NCBI RefSeq assembly: GCF_014643595.1 | Contig: NZ_BMJT01000003.1 | Span: 62,001 to 126,000 of the forward strand | Source: Lysinibacillus alkalisoli | GTDB taxonomy: Bacteria; Bacillota; Bacilli; Bacillales_A; Planococcaceae | Length of the DNA stretch: 64,000 nt | Direction of reading: 5' to 3' | Shown here: piece after piece, positions 8,388 through 17,704 of the stretch | Layout: the number at the start of each line of letters is the position of its first letter | Position numbering within the stretch: position 1 is the stretch's first letter | Notes under the pieces: model-generated | Told to the model about the DNA's origin: nothing | The model's database searches: none | Seen by the model: the letters and a program-made list of their open reading frames with translations, nothing else | Position numbers and translations under genes: made by a program

Positions 8388-8396
8388 GGAGGTAGT

Positions 8397-10076
8397 ATGA
8401 TGTCCATTCAAAAAAAGTTGATGATACATGCGTTACTCATTATTGCAATCTTTAGTATAATGCTCTCATTTATTGTTTATCATTTAAAATCGGTACAACA
8501 GTCGAATGCGAATACAGTGCCGGAATTAATGGTGATTCAAGAAGCACAGCTGCAAGTAAATAATATGCAACAACAGCTTGAGAATTATGCAGTTCTTATT
8601 AATGTCCCTCAAGATGAGGCGGTTGTTACACAAATGACGAGCACAATGGAAACGACAGTCAAGAAATTAGATAAAACTATTGGACAAATTGAGCAAATAC
8701 CTTTTACTGGCGAGGCTAAAAATACCGTACAAATGCTTGTTAAGCGGTATCAGTTAATAAAGGAAGAGACGTTTGCTATCATTCCTACTAAAGATGTGAC
8801 AGCAACAAAACGTTTAGCGGTACGTACAGGCGGTATTAGCAATGATATCGAGCATATTAGCCTCTACCAACAAGACGATTATTATAAAATGTTAGAAGGG
8901 TTGAACAAACGTATACAAAATGTCATATGGTATACCATCATTGGCACATTATTCATTGTTATTTTAGCTATTACATTAACGTATCTTGCCACGCGTAAAA
9001 TTACAAAACCATTAGCAACTATAGCCAATCATGCAGTACATATTGCAGATGGTGATTTACGTATCGAAAAAATGACTTATACGAATAACGATGAGTTAAA
9101 ACAGTTAAATGATGCCTTTCACTCAATGGGTGAATCTTTACAACAACTCATTCAACGCATACAACAAACAGGTGTCGGCGTAGAACAACATACAGCGCAA
9201 ATTGTAAAAGATAATACTCACGTGAAGGAGATGAGTAATGCTATCACATTAGCATCAAGCGAGCTAGAACAAGGCACACATGAAATTAAATCGAGTGTAC
9301 AAAATACAGTGAATTTAGCAGAGCGCATGAATGCCACATTTGACGATACAGTTGCAATGGCAACGCATAATGTACAACGTGGAAAAGATATGATGCAGGC
9401 AATTGAGGATAGCCAACGCCATATTGAAGCGCAACGTGAGACGATGCAAGCGAGTATGACCACAAGTGAGAAAATGGAAAGTGCTTTTAATGAGTTAAAA
9501 CAACAAACAGTAGAAATTGAAGAGATGGCACAAAGTGTTTCAGCTATTTCTGACCAGACACAATTATTAGCTCTTAATGCCTCCATTGAAGCAGCACGTG
9601 CAGGCGATTCTGGTAAAGGTTTTGCTGTAGTGGCAGAAGAAGTAGGTAAGTTAGCAGCCGACTCTACAACAGCTACCACAACGATATTTGATCTTGTGCA
9701 AGCTATACAGCAACAATTTGCCATCTTTACAACAGCGATTGAGCAAAATCAACAAGTAAATCAAGAACAACACAATGCTACAGAGCAAGCTGTGAAAGCC
9801 TTTACCTTTATTCAACATAAAATCACGAGCATGATGCAAGATATTAGTCAAATGGCTACGGATATGCAACATACCAAAATGCAAAGTGAACAAACCGTTG
9901 CTAATATGGAAGAAATGAGTAGTATTATTGAAGAAAACGCAGCAAATACCACGCATATTTCACAAGCAACAGACGAGCAGTTAGAGGCATTAACACAAGT
10001 AGCTAAGCAAATTATTCATTTGCAACAATTGACAAATGAACTAATGAGTGGTGTTAATCGCTTTAAATTAAAATAA
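8397..10076 (+). CDS. Methyl-accepting chemotaxis protein, cotranscribed with a binding lipoprotein
   Basis: 559 residues. Membrane helices about 9-28 and 176-198 flank an extracellular helical sensor of about 145 residues. HAMP follows ('[19 protein letters not shown]', about 199-255), then the signalling domain with tip '[20 protein letters not shown]' and '[14 protein letters not shown]'. GGGAGG at 8387-8392 precedes ATG 8397 (ATG 8400 also possible). The gap to the lipoprotein gene is 9 bases and no terminator intervenes, so the two are expressed together. The most direct inference is that the lipoprotein is its ligand-loaded sensor partner. Sequence is diverged from the other receptor in this window. 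Confidence 0.93.
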   Translation: MMSIQKKLMIHALLIIAIFSIMLSFIVYHLKSVQQSNANTVPELMVIQEAQLQVNNMQQQLENYAVLINVPQDEAVVTQMTSTMETTVKKLDKTIGQIEQIPFTGEAKNTVQMLVKRYQLIKEETFAIIPTKDVTATKRLAVRTGGISNDIEHISLYQQDDYYKMLEGLNKRIQNVIWYTIIGTLFIVILAITLTYLATRKITKPLATIANHAVHIADGDLRIEKMTYTNNDELKQLNDAFHSMGESLQQLIQRIQQTGVGVEQHTAQIVKDNTHVKEMSNAITLASSELEQGTHEIKSSVQNTVNLAERMNATFDDTVAMATHNVQRGKDMMQAIEDSQRHIEAQRETMQASMTTSEKMESAFNELKQQTVEIEEMAQSVSAISDQTQLLALNASIEAARAGDSGKGFAVVAEEVGKLAADSTTATTTIFDLVQAIQQQFAIFTTAIEQNQQVNQEQHNATEQAVKAFTFIQHKITSMMQDISQMATDMQHTKMQSEQTVANMEEMSSIIEENAANTTHISQATDEQLEALTQVAKQIIHLQQLTNELMSGVNRFKLK

Positions 10077-10099
10077 CTGCTATTTAATATAATACAGAA

Positions 10100-10135
10100 A
10101 AAAGGCACTGACAATTATAATCGTCAGTGCCTTTT
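10100..10135. terminator. Bidirectional terminator between chemoreceptor gene and fabI
   Basis: Perfect 13-bp stem AAAAGGCACTGAC / GTCAGTGCCTTTT with a 10-base loop, with A-rich and T-rich flanks; it serves the converging genes on both sides. Confidence 0.85.
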
Positions 10136-10179
10136 GAGATTGTTTTGAATACTCATATAAACCAGTTTATAGTAAGAGG

Positions 10180-10953
10180 TTATCCCATAATATGATAGCC
10201 ACTATCAATATAAATCGTTTCGCCTGTGACACCACGTGATAAAGGTGATAACATGACGACCGTCATATCTGCTACTTCATCTTGAGAGATATTACGTTTT
10301 AACGGAGCGGTTTCTTCGATTTTGTGTAAAATCGTGTTAAAAGAAGGTACGCCTTTAGCGGCTAACGTACGTACAGCACCTGCTGAAATAGCATTAACAC
10401 GAATATTGTCTTGGCCAATATCGGCAGCTAAATAGCGCATAGCCGCTTCTAATGCAGCTTTAGCGACGCCCATAACATTATAACCATCTAACACACGCTC
10501 AGCACCTAAATAAGTCATAGTAACGATAGCGCCGCCTTCTGTCATATAAGGATGGGCAGCTTTAGCCGCAGCAATTAAAGAATAAGCACTTGTATCTTGT
10601 GCAAATGCATAACCTTCACGTGATGTCTCTAAAAAACGATTATGTAAATCTTCTGCACGTGCATGTGCAACAGAGTGAACGATGCCATGAATGGTGCCGA
10701 ATTTTTCGCCAATCTCTGTGAATGCTGTTGCAATACTTTCATCACTGTTAACATCACATTGTATAACAGTGGCTTTATAATTATTTTTTTCAAGTAAGAG
10801 GTTTAATTTTTTGGCAGAGCGCTCTTGGCGATAAGTAAAAATGACATTGGCTCCTACCGCAAATAGTTTTTTAGCAATCCCCCAAGCGATACTTCGATCA
10901 TTAGCGACGCCCATAACTACAATGTTTTTATTTTCTAATTGTAAAATATCCAT
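10180..10953 (-). CDS. fabI: Enoyl-[acyl-carrier-protein] reductase (NADH/NADPH), FabI type
   Basis: Performs the last reduction of each fatty-acid elongation cycle in the cytoplasm. 257 residues from the ATG at 10953, which has AAGGAG nine bases upstream; the frame runs 13 codons further but with no ribosome site. The start is close to B. subtilis FabI ('NIVVMGVANDRSIAWGIA', about 10-27: nucleotide-binding fold). Catalytic Tyr158 and Lys165 are in 'YNVMGVAK' (Y-x6-K), followed by 'NIRVNAISAGAVRTLAAKG'. A FapR-like operator overlaps its promoter. It is a single gene between terminators. Confidence 0.95.
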   Translation of the reverse strand: MDILQLENKNIVVMGVANDRSIAWGIAKKLFAVGANVIFTYRQERSAKKLNLLLEKNNYKATVIQCDVNSDESIATAFTEIGEKFGTIHGIVHSVAHARAEDLHNRFLETSREGYAFAQDTSAYSLIAAAKAAHPYMTEGGAIVTMTYLGAERVLDGYNVMGVAKAALEAAMRYLAADIGQDNIRVNAISAGAVRTLAAKGVPSFNTILHKIEETAPLKRNISQDEVADMTVVMLSPLSRGVTGETIYIDSGYHIMG

Positions 10954-10981
10954 TTCACAAAACTCCTTCATGATATCAGTT

Positions 10982-11000
10982 ATTAGTACCAACTACTAAT
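10982..11000 (-). promoter_or_regulatory. FapR-like operator at the fabI promoter
   Basis: ATTAGTACCAACTACTAAT is an imperfect palindrome close to the FapR consensus ATTAGTACCTAGTCTTAAT (the ATTAGTACC half is exact). On the minus strand it lies just downstream of a putative -10 TAGTAT and -35 TTGCGT (17-bp spacer), over the expected transcription start, the right position for repression released by malonyl-CoA. FapR controls fabI in B. subtilis. Confidence 0.7.
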
Positions 11001-11030
11001 CATACTATCATGTGCAAGAAAACCACGCAA

Positions 11031-11063
11031 TAAAAAATCGGTAAACCGTTAAGATTTACCGAT
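11031..11063 (-). terminator. Terminator after ferredoxin gene (minus strand)
   Basis: Read on the minus strand: ATCGGTAAA, 9-base loop, TTTACCGAT, then a T6 run. It separates fer from the fabI promoter. Confidence 0.8.
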
Positions 11064-11071
11064 GCTTGCTA

Positions 11072-11344
<273 letters not shown>

Positions 11345-11360
11345 CTAATGTTCCCATTAC

Positions 11361-11389
11361 ATTTTAATGCTGTTTTTCATACATTTCAA
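11361..11389 (-). promoter_or_regulatory. Ferredoxin gene promoter
   Basis: On the minus strand TTGAAA (11384-11389) and TAAAAT (11361-11366) are 17 bp apart, 40 bases before the fer start codon. Confidence 0.6.
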
Positions 11390-11415
11390 CAGTAACAACT
11401 CAATTGGAGGAATTT

Positions 11416-12411
11416 ATGTCAATGTTTAAGCAATTGGTTCATCATATTTTAACAAAATTGCAACAAGAACGTACAGTATCTTCCGTCTATCATTTGCTTA
11501 AAGGCAAAAAATCTGGACAAACTTTAGAAGATGTAGGCATGTATCAGTTGCACGCTTTTTATCACTTGCTCCCTAAACTTAAAAGAAGTGTGTACGATGA
11601 AGTTATTGTAGCATTAGAGCAAGAGCATAAAATACAACGCACAGAGCAAGGATATATTTTACATGAGCCTTACGAAGGTCATTATCATTTTAATGGTTGG
11701 ATTTATCGCGGTAAAGAGCATCTTTTTTTTGAACGCTGTGTGCTAGTCACACAAACATTATCCCATGTCAAAGCACAAGATATGCACTTTACACCCATGG
11801 TCAAGTCCATTACAACTCAACAATTTGTGAAGCAATTTTTACAAGCGGAACATTATCACGATAACCAGTTAACAACACGTTGGCTAACAGAGTTAAAGCA
11901 GGCGCTACAACACGCTGATTTAACAGAGATGATGCGTGTAAGTTTTGTTTATCGTTTAAGTGGTCATGCATTACCAGGTTATACATGGCAACAATTAGCA
12001 GATGCGCAAAAGATGAGTGTGTTAGATATGCAAATCATTTTTATTGAGAGTTTACACATTATGATGCAAGCTAAAACACCACTTTTACTCGCATTACAAA
12101 AAGATTGTATAACGAGCAACTTTTTAACGGTGTCATCACGTCAAACATATGAGATGTTGCAGCTAGGTTATACGCTTGAGCAAATTAGCCAACAACGTTC
12201 CTTAAAAATAAATACGATACAAGACCACATTGTTGAGATTGCACGCAATGTACCAGGCTTTTCACTTCAGCCATATGTGCAAGCAGATACGGTTCGCCAA
12301 GTGTGGGAAGCTGTCAACGCTTATCAAACATTTAAACTTAAAACATTACAAGAAATTTTACAACTACCATATTTCGAATTAAAGCTTGCTTTGACACGAA
12401 AGGGGGAATAG
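11416..12411 (+). CDS. ypbB: YpbB-like helix-turn-helix protein upstream of RecQ-family helicase
   Basis: 331 residues from ATG 11416, nine bases from the start of GGAGG (11406-11410). Most of the protein has no recognisable motif. The C-terminal region (about 245-300, 'YEMLQLGYTLEQISQQRSL' then 'NTIQDHIVEI') is a helix-turn-helix of the type also found at the end of RecQ helicases. Since the next gene encodes a short RecQ without such a tail, the two proteins may work as split parts of one machine; this pairing (ypbB-recS) is conserved in Bacillus. Its stop is 2 bases before the helicase start. Confidence 0.8.
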   Translation: MSMFKQLVHHILTKLQQERTVSSVYHLLKGKKSGQTLEDVGMYQLHAFYHLLPKLKRSVYDEVIVALEQEHKIQRTEQGYILHEPYEGHYHFNGWIYRGKEHLFFERCVLVTQTLSHVKAQDMHFTPMVKSITTQQFVKQFLQAEHYHDNQLTTRWLTELKQALQHADLTEMMRVSFVYRLSGHALPGYTWQQLADAQKMSVLDMQIIFIESLHIMMQAKTPLLLALQKDCITSNFLTVSSRQTYEMLQLGYTLEQISQQRSLKINTIQDHIVEIARNVPGFSLQPYVQADTVRQVWEAVNAYQTFKLKTLQEILQLPYFELKLALTRKGE

Positions 12412-12412
12412 T

Positions 12413-13810
12413 ATGTTACACCACTTAAAACATTATTTAGGTTATAATGAGTTCCGCCCTGGGCAACAAGAAGTGGTTGAAGCTTTATTACAAGGTAAAG
12501 ATGTGCTGGCACTTTTACCCACAGGTATGGGCAAGTCGCTCTGTTATCAATTAACAGGGAAAATGATGCAACGAACAGTATTGATCATTTCACCTCTGCT
12601 TTCCTTAATGCAAGACCAAGTAGAACAAATGAAGAAGATGGGTATTAAGCGCGTTATAGCATTAAATTCATTTTTAACAAGAATGGAAAAACAACAAGCT
12701 TTACAACAGTTATCGCAATATGAATTTATATTTACCTCTCCCGAAATGCTACAACAAGGTGATGTAAAGGAGAGACTGACTCAATTAAATATTGGTTTAA
12801 TTACTATAGATGAAGCCCACTGTATTTCACAATGGGGCTATGATTTTAGACCTGACTATTTGCGCTTAGGCAAATGGCTGAAGTCGCAAAAAAACATACC
12901 TATTTTAGCGCTTTCTGCCACTGCAACTTATGAAGTAATGGACGATATAAAAAAAGTGTTGCACATGACATCACCCTTTGTATACTTGCATAATATGGAC
13001 CGTAAAGAATTACATTTCAGTCGAAAGTGGTTTAATACTACAGATGAAAAGGTAAGATGGATTAAGGAGCATGTTATGCAAACAATGGGGCCAGGCATTA
13101 TCTACACGCCGTCTCGTAGAAAGACAGAAGAAATTGCCCGATTATTACAAGATGTGCATATTCAAGCCGCTGCCTATCATGCTGGTCTAGAGTCACATGA
13201 TAGACAGTTAATACAAGCACAATTTATTGCCAATGAGTTGGAATGGATCGTTGCTACTAGTGCTTTTGGAATGGGTGTTCATAAACCAAATATTCGGCAA
13301 GTCATTCATGAAACGATGTCACCAAGCCTTGCTCATTATATGCAAGAAGCAGGTAGGGCTGCACGTGATGGTCAAGATGCAGTTGCCACGTTATTGTGTG
13401 CACCGGGAGACGATGAAATTATTCGCTTCTTAGCCTTAGATGATCTTCCGACTAAAAATATGGTGACAGACTTTTATGCAGGGCGCCAACTTGAGCTGAG
13501 TGAAACCCAGCTGCGTGTTTTGACGTATTGGTATAGTGAATGGTCTTATGATGAAGCAATTCAAAAATTAAAAGAGCTTATAACACAGAAGATGACAGCT
13601 ATTCGTGCTACCCAAGATGTTTTGTACACGGATGAGTGTATGCGCGTCTTGCTAATGTCGCACTTTGGCCAAAGTAAACAAGTAGAGGAATTGTGTTGTA
13701 GTTTGTGTAGTGATGCAGTGGATAATTTAATTAAAGTGAGAAAGTGGATGCCACTGCCGCAGCAAATGAAGCTAAATTGGCAAGAGAGATTGGACAAGCT
13801 TCTAAATTAA
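12413..13810 (+). CDS. recS: ATP-dependent DNA helicase, short RecQ type (RecS)
   Basis: 465 residues of superfamily 2 helicase. Motif 0 'FRPGQQEVVEALLQGKDV' (about 15-32), Walker A 'LLPTGMGKSLCYQL', motif II 'DEAHC' (about 136-140), motif III 'ALSATA', motif VI 'QEAGRAARDGQ'. A short zinc-binding-like region with cysteines ('CMRVLL', 'LCCSLC') closes the protein. The HRDC and winged-helix domains of full RecQ are absent, as in B. subtilis RecS. Expected role: 3'-5' unwinding in recombination and repair. It is coupled to ypbB. Confidence 0.92.
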   Translation: MLHHLKHYLGYNEFRPGQQEVVEALLQGKDVLALLPTGMGKSLCYQLTGKMMQRTVLIISPLLSLMQDQVEQMKKMGIKRVIALNSFLTRMEKQQALQQLSQYEFIFTSPEMLQQGDVKERLTQLNIGLITIDEAHCISQWGYDFRPDYLRLGKWLKSQKNIPILALSATATYEVMDDIKKVLHMTSPFVYLHNMDRKELHFSRKWFNTTDEKVRWIKEHVMQTMGPGIIYTPSRRKTEEIARLLQDVHIQAAAYHAGLESHDRQLIQAQFIANELEWIVATSAFGMGVHKPNIRQVIHETMSPSLAHYMQEAGRAARDGQDAVATLLCAPGDDEIIRFLALDDLPTKNMVTDFYAGRQLELSETQLRVLTYWYSEWSYDEAIQKLKELITQKMTAIRATQDVLYTDECMRVLLMSHFGQSKQVEELCCSLCSDAVDNLIKVRKWMPLPQQMKLNWQERLDKLLN

Positions 13811-13888
13811 CATGGCCTCAAACGTTTACAATTCGGGTTTTATTCGTCATAATGTGTTATAGAAAGCTTAGTTGGAGGGTAATTACAT

Positions 13889-14683
13889 ATGAGCAAAAAT
13901 GATGATTACAAAGATAAATTTGAAGCGCATCGTCAAGCTATAGGTAATGAAGAAGAAGACGATCAACAAAAGATGTCACGCACAGAGCGTTATAAAACGG
14001 ACAAAGGTGAAAAAATTCAGCCTTCAAATCGTAAATTTACAAGAGTGTTGTTCGCAGCTTTTATTATTTTACCATTAGCATGTCTGGTGTATGCGATATT
14101 CTTTTATGAACCAGGGGATAAAATTCCTGAAGCAAAAGACAATGATGAAATGGAAATTGTAGATAATAAAGACGACAAAAAAACAGATGCTGAGAAAGAA
14201 AAAGAAGAAGAGCAATTAGCGAAAGAAAAAGAAGAAAAGAAAAAAGCGGAAGCTGAAAAGAAAAAAGAAGAAGCTAAAATAGCAAAAGAACAAGCCGAAA
14301 AAGCAGAAGCGGATAAAAAGGCAGAAGAAGAACGTCAAGCGGAAGCACAGCGTCAACAAGAAGCACAACAACGTGAGGCTGAGCAACAACGCCAAGCCGA
14401 AGAACAGCAACGTCAAGCGCAAGCCGCTGAGCAACAACGCCAAGCCGAACAACAAAGACAAGCTGAGGAAGAACGCAAACGACAACAGCAACAACAAAAC
14501 CAGAACAAAAATCAGAACCAAAATCAACAACGTTCACATACGGTGCAAAAAGGTGAAACATTATATCGTATTGGTGTAAATTACTATGGTAGCGGAGACG
14601 AAGGCACACTGCAAAAAATCCGAAGTGCCAACGGTCTTTCATCAAATAATATTGTTGTAGGCCAGACTTTAGTATTGCCATAA
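13889..14683 (+). CDS. ypbE: Membrane-anchored LysM protein with long coiled-coil linker (YpbE-like)
   Basis: 264 residues. A charged cytoplasmic N-terminus (1-50), one membrane helix (about 52-73), then a very Lys/Glu/Gln/Ala-rich segment (about 95-210, predicted coiled coil, with repeats such as '[15 protein letters not shown]') and a C-terminal LysM domain (about 215-264, '[18 protein letters not shown]') that binds peptidoglycan. It probably links membrane and cell wall. The order recS-ypbE is as in Bacillus. The repetitive DNA causes long open frames on the other strand that are not genes. GGAGG lies upstream of the ATG. Confidence 0.88.
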   Translation: MSKNDDYKDKFEAHRQAIGNEEEDDQQKMSRTERYKTDKGEKIQPSNRKFTRVLFAAFIILPLACLVYAIFFYEPGDKIPEAKDNDEMEIVDNKDDKKTDAEKEKEEEQLAKEKEEKKKAEAEKKKEEAKIAKEQAEKAEADKKAEEERQAEAQRQQEAQQREAEQQRQAEEQQRQAQAAEQQRQAEQQRQAEEERKRQQQQQNQNKNQNQNQQRSHTVQKGETLYRIGVNYYGSGDEGTLQKIRSANGLSSNNIVVGQTLVLP

Positions 14684-14697
14684 CTTTATGAACTTGT

Positions 14698-14751
14698 AAG
14701 AGTGAATTTACAGTTAGTCATCATGCTAACTATAAATTCACTCTTTTTTTA
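14698..14751 (+). terminator. Terminator after LysM gene
   Basis: AAGAGTGAATTTA (14698-14710) pairs with TAAATTCACTCTT (14733-14745); an inner AGTTAG/CTAACT pairing extends the stem; T7 follows. Confidence 0.88.
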
Positions 14752-14759
14752 TAAACTTT

Positions 14760-14788
14760 TTGGCAGCGTAAACGTCAAAAAATATAAC
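14760..14788 (+). promoter_or_regulatory. Promoter of the phosphoesterase gene
   Basis: TTGGCA (14760-14765), 17-bp spacer, TATAAC (14783-14788), 25 bases before the start codon. Confidence 0.5.
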
Positions 14789-14813
14789 ATTTAAAATAAA
14801 AGAAGGTTTTATT

Positions 14814-15545
14814 ATGATAATCGCTATCCCCGCACTACTCATAAGTTTATTACTGCTTTATATGTGGTATGAAGCCAATCAAAACAATATCGTCACACAT
14901 ACTATCCCTACAACATATACAAACCAATACCACATCGCATTTATTTCGGATGTGCATGCACGTAAAATTCACTATCATCTGTTACAAAAGATGCGACATG
15001 TGGATGCGGTTATTATTGGTGGTGATTTTTGTGATAAAAGAACACCAATCCAACTAGTGGAGCGAAACCTACAAACGCTCGCAACACTAGGTAAAATATA
15101 TTATGTTTGGGGGAATAATGACCGTGAAATAGAGGAAGCTCAACTACGTGCATTATTTAAAAAATATCATGTGACAGTACTAGAAAATGAAAGTGTGATG
15201 TTACAGGAGAAATTATGGCTTTGTGCGATTGAAGACACATCGACGAGAAAATATAGCTTTGAGAAAGCTTTTGCAAGTGTGCCACAAGCTGTAGATACTA
15301 TTTGTGTGTCGCATAATCCTGGCGTTTTTAATCGTGCATATGTTTATAAACCCACGTTATTATTAGGTGGACATTGGCATGGTGGACAGATTAGGCTAGG
15401 GCCATATGGTATGCGTCCACTTGGTTATACAAAAATTGATGAAATTTCAGAAGTAGTAAGCAATGGGTACGGCACTACATTACTACCACTGCGTTTATTT
15501 GCCCGTCCAGAAGTACATCTCATTACATTACATGCACAAAAGTGA
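14814..15545 (+). CDS. ypbG: Membrane-anchored metallophosphoesterase (YpbG-like)
   Basis: 243 residues. One N-terminal membrane helix (about 1-19) is followed by a calcineurin-like phosphoesterase domain with all metal-binding blocks: 'FISDVHARKI' (D and H), 'IIGGDFCD', 'WGNNDRE' (GNxD/E), 'CVSHNPG', and 'LLGGHWHGGQ' (GHxH). It should hydrolyse a phosphoester at the outer membrane face or in the membrane plane; the substrate is not known. It occupies the ypbG place of B. subtilis. The ribosome site is weak (AAGAAGG). Confidence 0.88.
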   Translation: MIIAIPALLISLLLLYMWYEANQNNIVTHTIPTTYTNQYHIAFISDVHARKIHYHLLQKMRHVDAVIIGGDFCDKRTPIQLVERNLQTLATLGKIYYVWGNNDREIEEAQLRALFKKYHVTVLENESVMLQEKLWLCAIEDTSTRKYSFEKAFASVPQAVDTICVSHNPGVFNRAYVYKPTLLLGGHWHGGQIRLGPYGMRPLGYTKIDEISEVVSNGYGTTLLPLRLFARPEVHLITLHAQK

Positions 15546-15601
15546 GTTTTTTTTATGTACTCGTATTATAATGAATAAGGAATGATATAAAGGAGTGTTA
15601 G

Positions 15602-16573
15602 ATGATGAAGCAAGTAGATGCGCTTATCGTAGGTGGAGGGCCCTGTGGCTTAGCAGCGGCTATTGCGTTACAAGAACAGGGGCTACAACCCATAGTGATT
15701 GAGAAGGGAAACATTGTTAACGCTATTTATAACTATCCTACACATCAAACTTTTTTTAGTACAAGTGAAAAGTTAGCTATTGGTGATGTACCATTTATTA
15801 TTGAAGAACGCAAGCCCAAAAGAAACCAGGCACTTGTCTATTACCGTGAAGTAGTAAAACGCAAGCAGTTACAAATACATCGTTTTGAAACCGTTTTGCA
15901 TGTGAAAAAAGAAGGAGCGCTTTTTCATGTAGAGACAACAAAAGAGCGGTATCAAACCCCATATGTGATTATTGCCACAGGCTATTATGATAATCCAAAC
16001 TATATGGAGATTCCGGGTGAAGACTTAGCTAAAGTGCATCATTATTTTAAAGAGGCGCATGAGTGCTTTGATCAAGATGTATTAGTAATTGGTGGTAAAA
16101 ACTCAGCGATTGATGCTGCATTAGAATTGAATAAAGCAGGTGCGCGTGTAACAGTAGCCTACCGTGGCAGTACCTATTCACCAAGTATTAAACCATGGGT
16201 GCTCCCTGAATTTGAAGGAGTTGTTCGTAGTGGAGAGGTGAATATGTTGTTTGATACGAATGTAGAAGCTATTACTGCGCATGCTGTAACATTAAATATT
16301 GCTGGTGAAGAACGCGTGATCCCAAATGATATCGTATTTGCTATGACAGGCTATCATCCTGACCATGCTTTTATAAAGGAGATGGGTGTCGAGATTGACG
16401 AAGCTACTGGCCGTCCAACTTTTAATCTTGATACGATGGAAACTAATGTAAGCAACTTATTTATTGCAGGGGTTATTGCAGCAGGTAATAATGCGAATGA
16501 AATCTTTATCGAAAATGGCCGATTTCATGGTCAATGTATCGCACAAGCAATTGCTCAAAAAATACAACAATAA
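15602..16573 (+). CDS. ypdA: Bacillithiol disulfide reductase (YpdA/Bdr), FAD-dependent
   Basis: 323 residues. N-terminal FAD motif 'ALIVGGGPCGLAAAIAL' (about 8-24), NAD(P)H motif 'VLVIGGKNSAIDAALEL' (about 161-177), and the C-terminal FAD-contact block 'NLFIAGVIAAGNNANEIFIENG' in two parts (NLFIAGVIAAG, NEIFIENG). The cysteine in GGGPCG is diagnostic of YpdA. YpdA proteins reduce bacillithiol disulfide with NADPH, keeping bacillithiol reduced; bshA, also in this window, makes the thiol. ATGs at 15602 and 15605 follow AGGAG; both are possible starts. Confidence 0.92.
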   Translation: MMKQVDALIVGGGPCGLAAAIALQEQGLQPIVIEKGNIVNAIYNYPTHQTFFSTSEKLAIGDVPFIIEERKPKRNQALVYYREVVKRKQLQIHRFETVLHVKKEGALFHVETTKERYQTPYVIIATGYYDNPNYMEIPGEDLAKVHHYFKEAHECFDQDVLVIGGKNSAIDAALELNKAGARVTVAYRGSTYSPSIKPWVLPEFEGVVRSGEVNMLFDTNVEAITAHAVTLNIAGEERVIPNDIVFAMTGYHPDHAFIKEMGVEIDEATGRPTFNLDTMETNVSNLFIAGVIAAGNNANEIFIENGRFHGQCIAQAIAQKIQQ

Positions 16574-16587
16574 GGGTGGTAATAACC

Positions 16588-17556
16588 GTGAAAAAGAAAG
16601 TGGCGTTAATTACAACAGGTGGCACAATTGCGAGTACGCGTAATGAACATAACAAATTAGAGTCAGGGAAGTTAAATGGCAACGAAATATTAGCGATGTG
16701 TCAATTAGAAGATGAAATTGACATCACATTAGTTGATTTGTTCCAAGTACCTTCTATGCATGTAACATTCCAGCACTGGAATCAATTACATAATGAAATT
16801 GAACGTTTATTTCAAGACGATTCGATTTGTGGTGTTGTTGTCACTCATGGTACAGACAGCTTAGAAGAGACGGCTTACTTTTTAGAACTTACGGTAAATG
16901 ACCATCGTCCTGTTATTGTAACAGGTTCACAAAAGTCACCAAGTGATACAGGGACGGATGTGTATGCCAACTTGCGTAATTCTTTATTAGTTGCTGCAGA
17001 TCAAAGTAGTCGTGACATTGGAACATGTGTGGTGTTTAATGAAAAGATATTTCATGCTAAATATGTGAAGAAAACTCATTCTTCTAGTATCAATGGTTTT
17101 GGTGCTATTGGTTATGGCATGCTAGGTTATATTGATAATGATGAGGTTGTGATTTATCAAAAGCCAACAAAGAGAGAATATTATCGCATACAACATACAT
17201 ACCCTTATGTAGAAATTGTGACAGCGTATTTAGGTGCAACAGAAGCACTATTAAACTATTTATTATCAACCGATATTAAAGGTGTCGTATTAGTAGGAGC
17301 AGGACGAGGTCAAATTACCCCCGCTATGACAGAAGCAGTCGAGGCACTTTGTCAAAATGATGTGCGAGTTGTATTAACAACAGCAACAGAAGAGGGGCGT
17401 GTATTTCCAACGTATGATTACTACGGTAGTGCAAACAATTTAGAGCAACGTGGTGTGATTATGGGCGGCGATTTTGAAGCTAAAAAAGCACGTATTAAAC
17501 TCATGTTAATGTTAGCGAATGATGAGACCAACTATCATTCGTTTATGCATGGGTAA
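16588..17556 (+). CDS. ansA: L-asparaginase, type I/II asparaginase family
   Basis: 322 residues from GTG 16588, the position where homologues start ('KKKVALITTGGTIAST'). An upstream in-frame ATG (16534) overlaps ypdA and adds non-family residues. Active-site threonines lie in 'TTGGTIAS' (about 8-15) and 'VVTHGTDSLEETAYFL' (about 85-100). It converts asparagine to aspartate and ammonia in the cytoplasm, as no signal peptide is present. It follows ypdA as in B. subtilis, where ansA also maps to this region. Confidence 0.92.
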   Translation: MKKKVALITTGGTIASTRNEHNKLESGKLNGNEILAMCQLEDEIDITLVDLFQVPSMHVTFQHWNQLHNEIERLFQDDSICGVVVTHGTDSLEETAYFLELTVNDHRPVIVTGSQKSPSDTGTDVYANLRNSLLVAADQSSRDIGTCVVFNEKIFHAKYVKKTHSSSINGFGAIGYGMLGYIDNDEVVIYQKPTKREYYRIQHTYPYVEIVTAYLGATEALLNYLLSTDIKGVVLVGAGRGQITPAMTEAVEALCQNDVRVVLTTATEEGRVFPTYDYYGSANNLEQRGVIMGGDFEAKKARIKLMLMLANDETNYHSFMHG

Positions 17557-17660
17557 ATGGTATGTAACAGGCGGCTTAAAACTGTTGTTTTGAGTCGTTT
17601 TTACTACAAGATAAGCAGATAAATTTACGTTAGCAATTTTACAGAAATGGCTGAAAATAA

Positions 17661-17669
17661 TGGTATAAT
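17661..17669 (+). promoter_or_regulatory. Extended -10 promoter of prsW
   Basis: TGGTATAAT is an extended -10 element (TGnTATAAT). No good -35 is present at the standard distance, consistent with the extended type. It lies 36 bases before the prsW start. Confidence 0.5.
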
Positions 17670-17704
17670 ATGATACATAACGCTTATCGAGAGGAGCGGT
17701 TATT

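Noticed and set aside
9218-9956. Two long minus-strand frames inside the second chemoreceptor gene
   Set aside because: Cys- and Ser-rich translations typical of the complement of a helical MCP signalling domain.
14216-14681. Long open frames on the minus strand and in another plus frame across the LysM gene
   Set aside because: They arise from the low-complexity Lys/Glu/Gln repeat of the LysM protein. Their translations are runs of Leu/Phe or Val, with no ribosome site.
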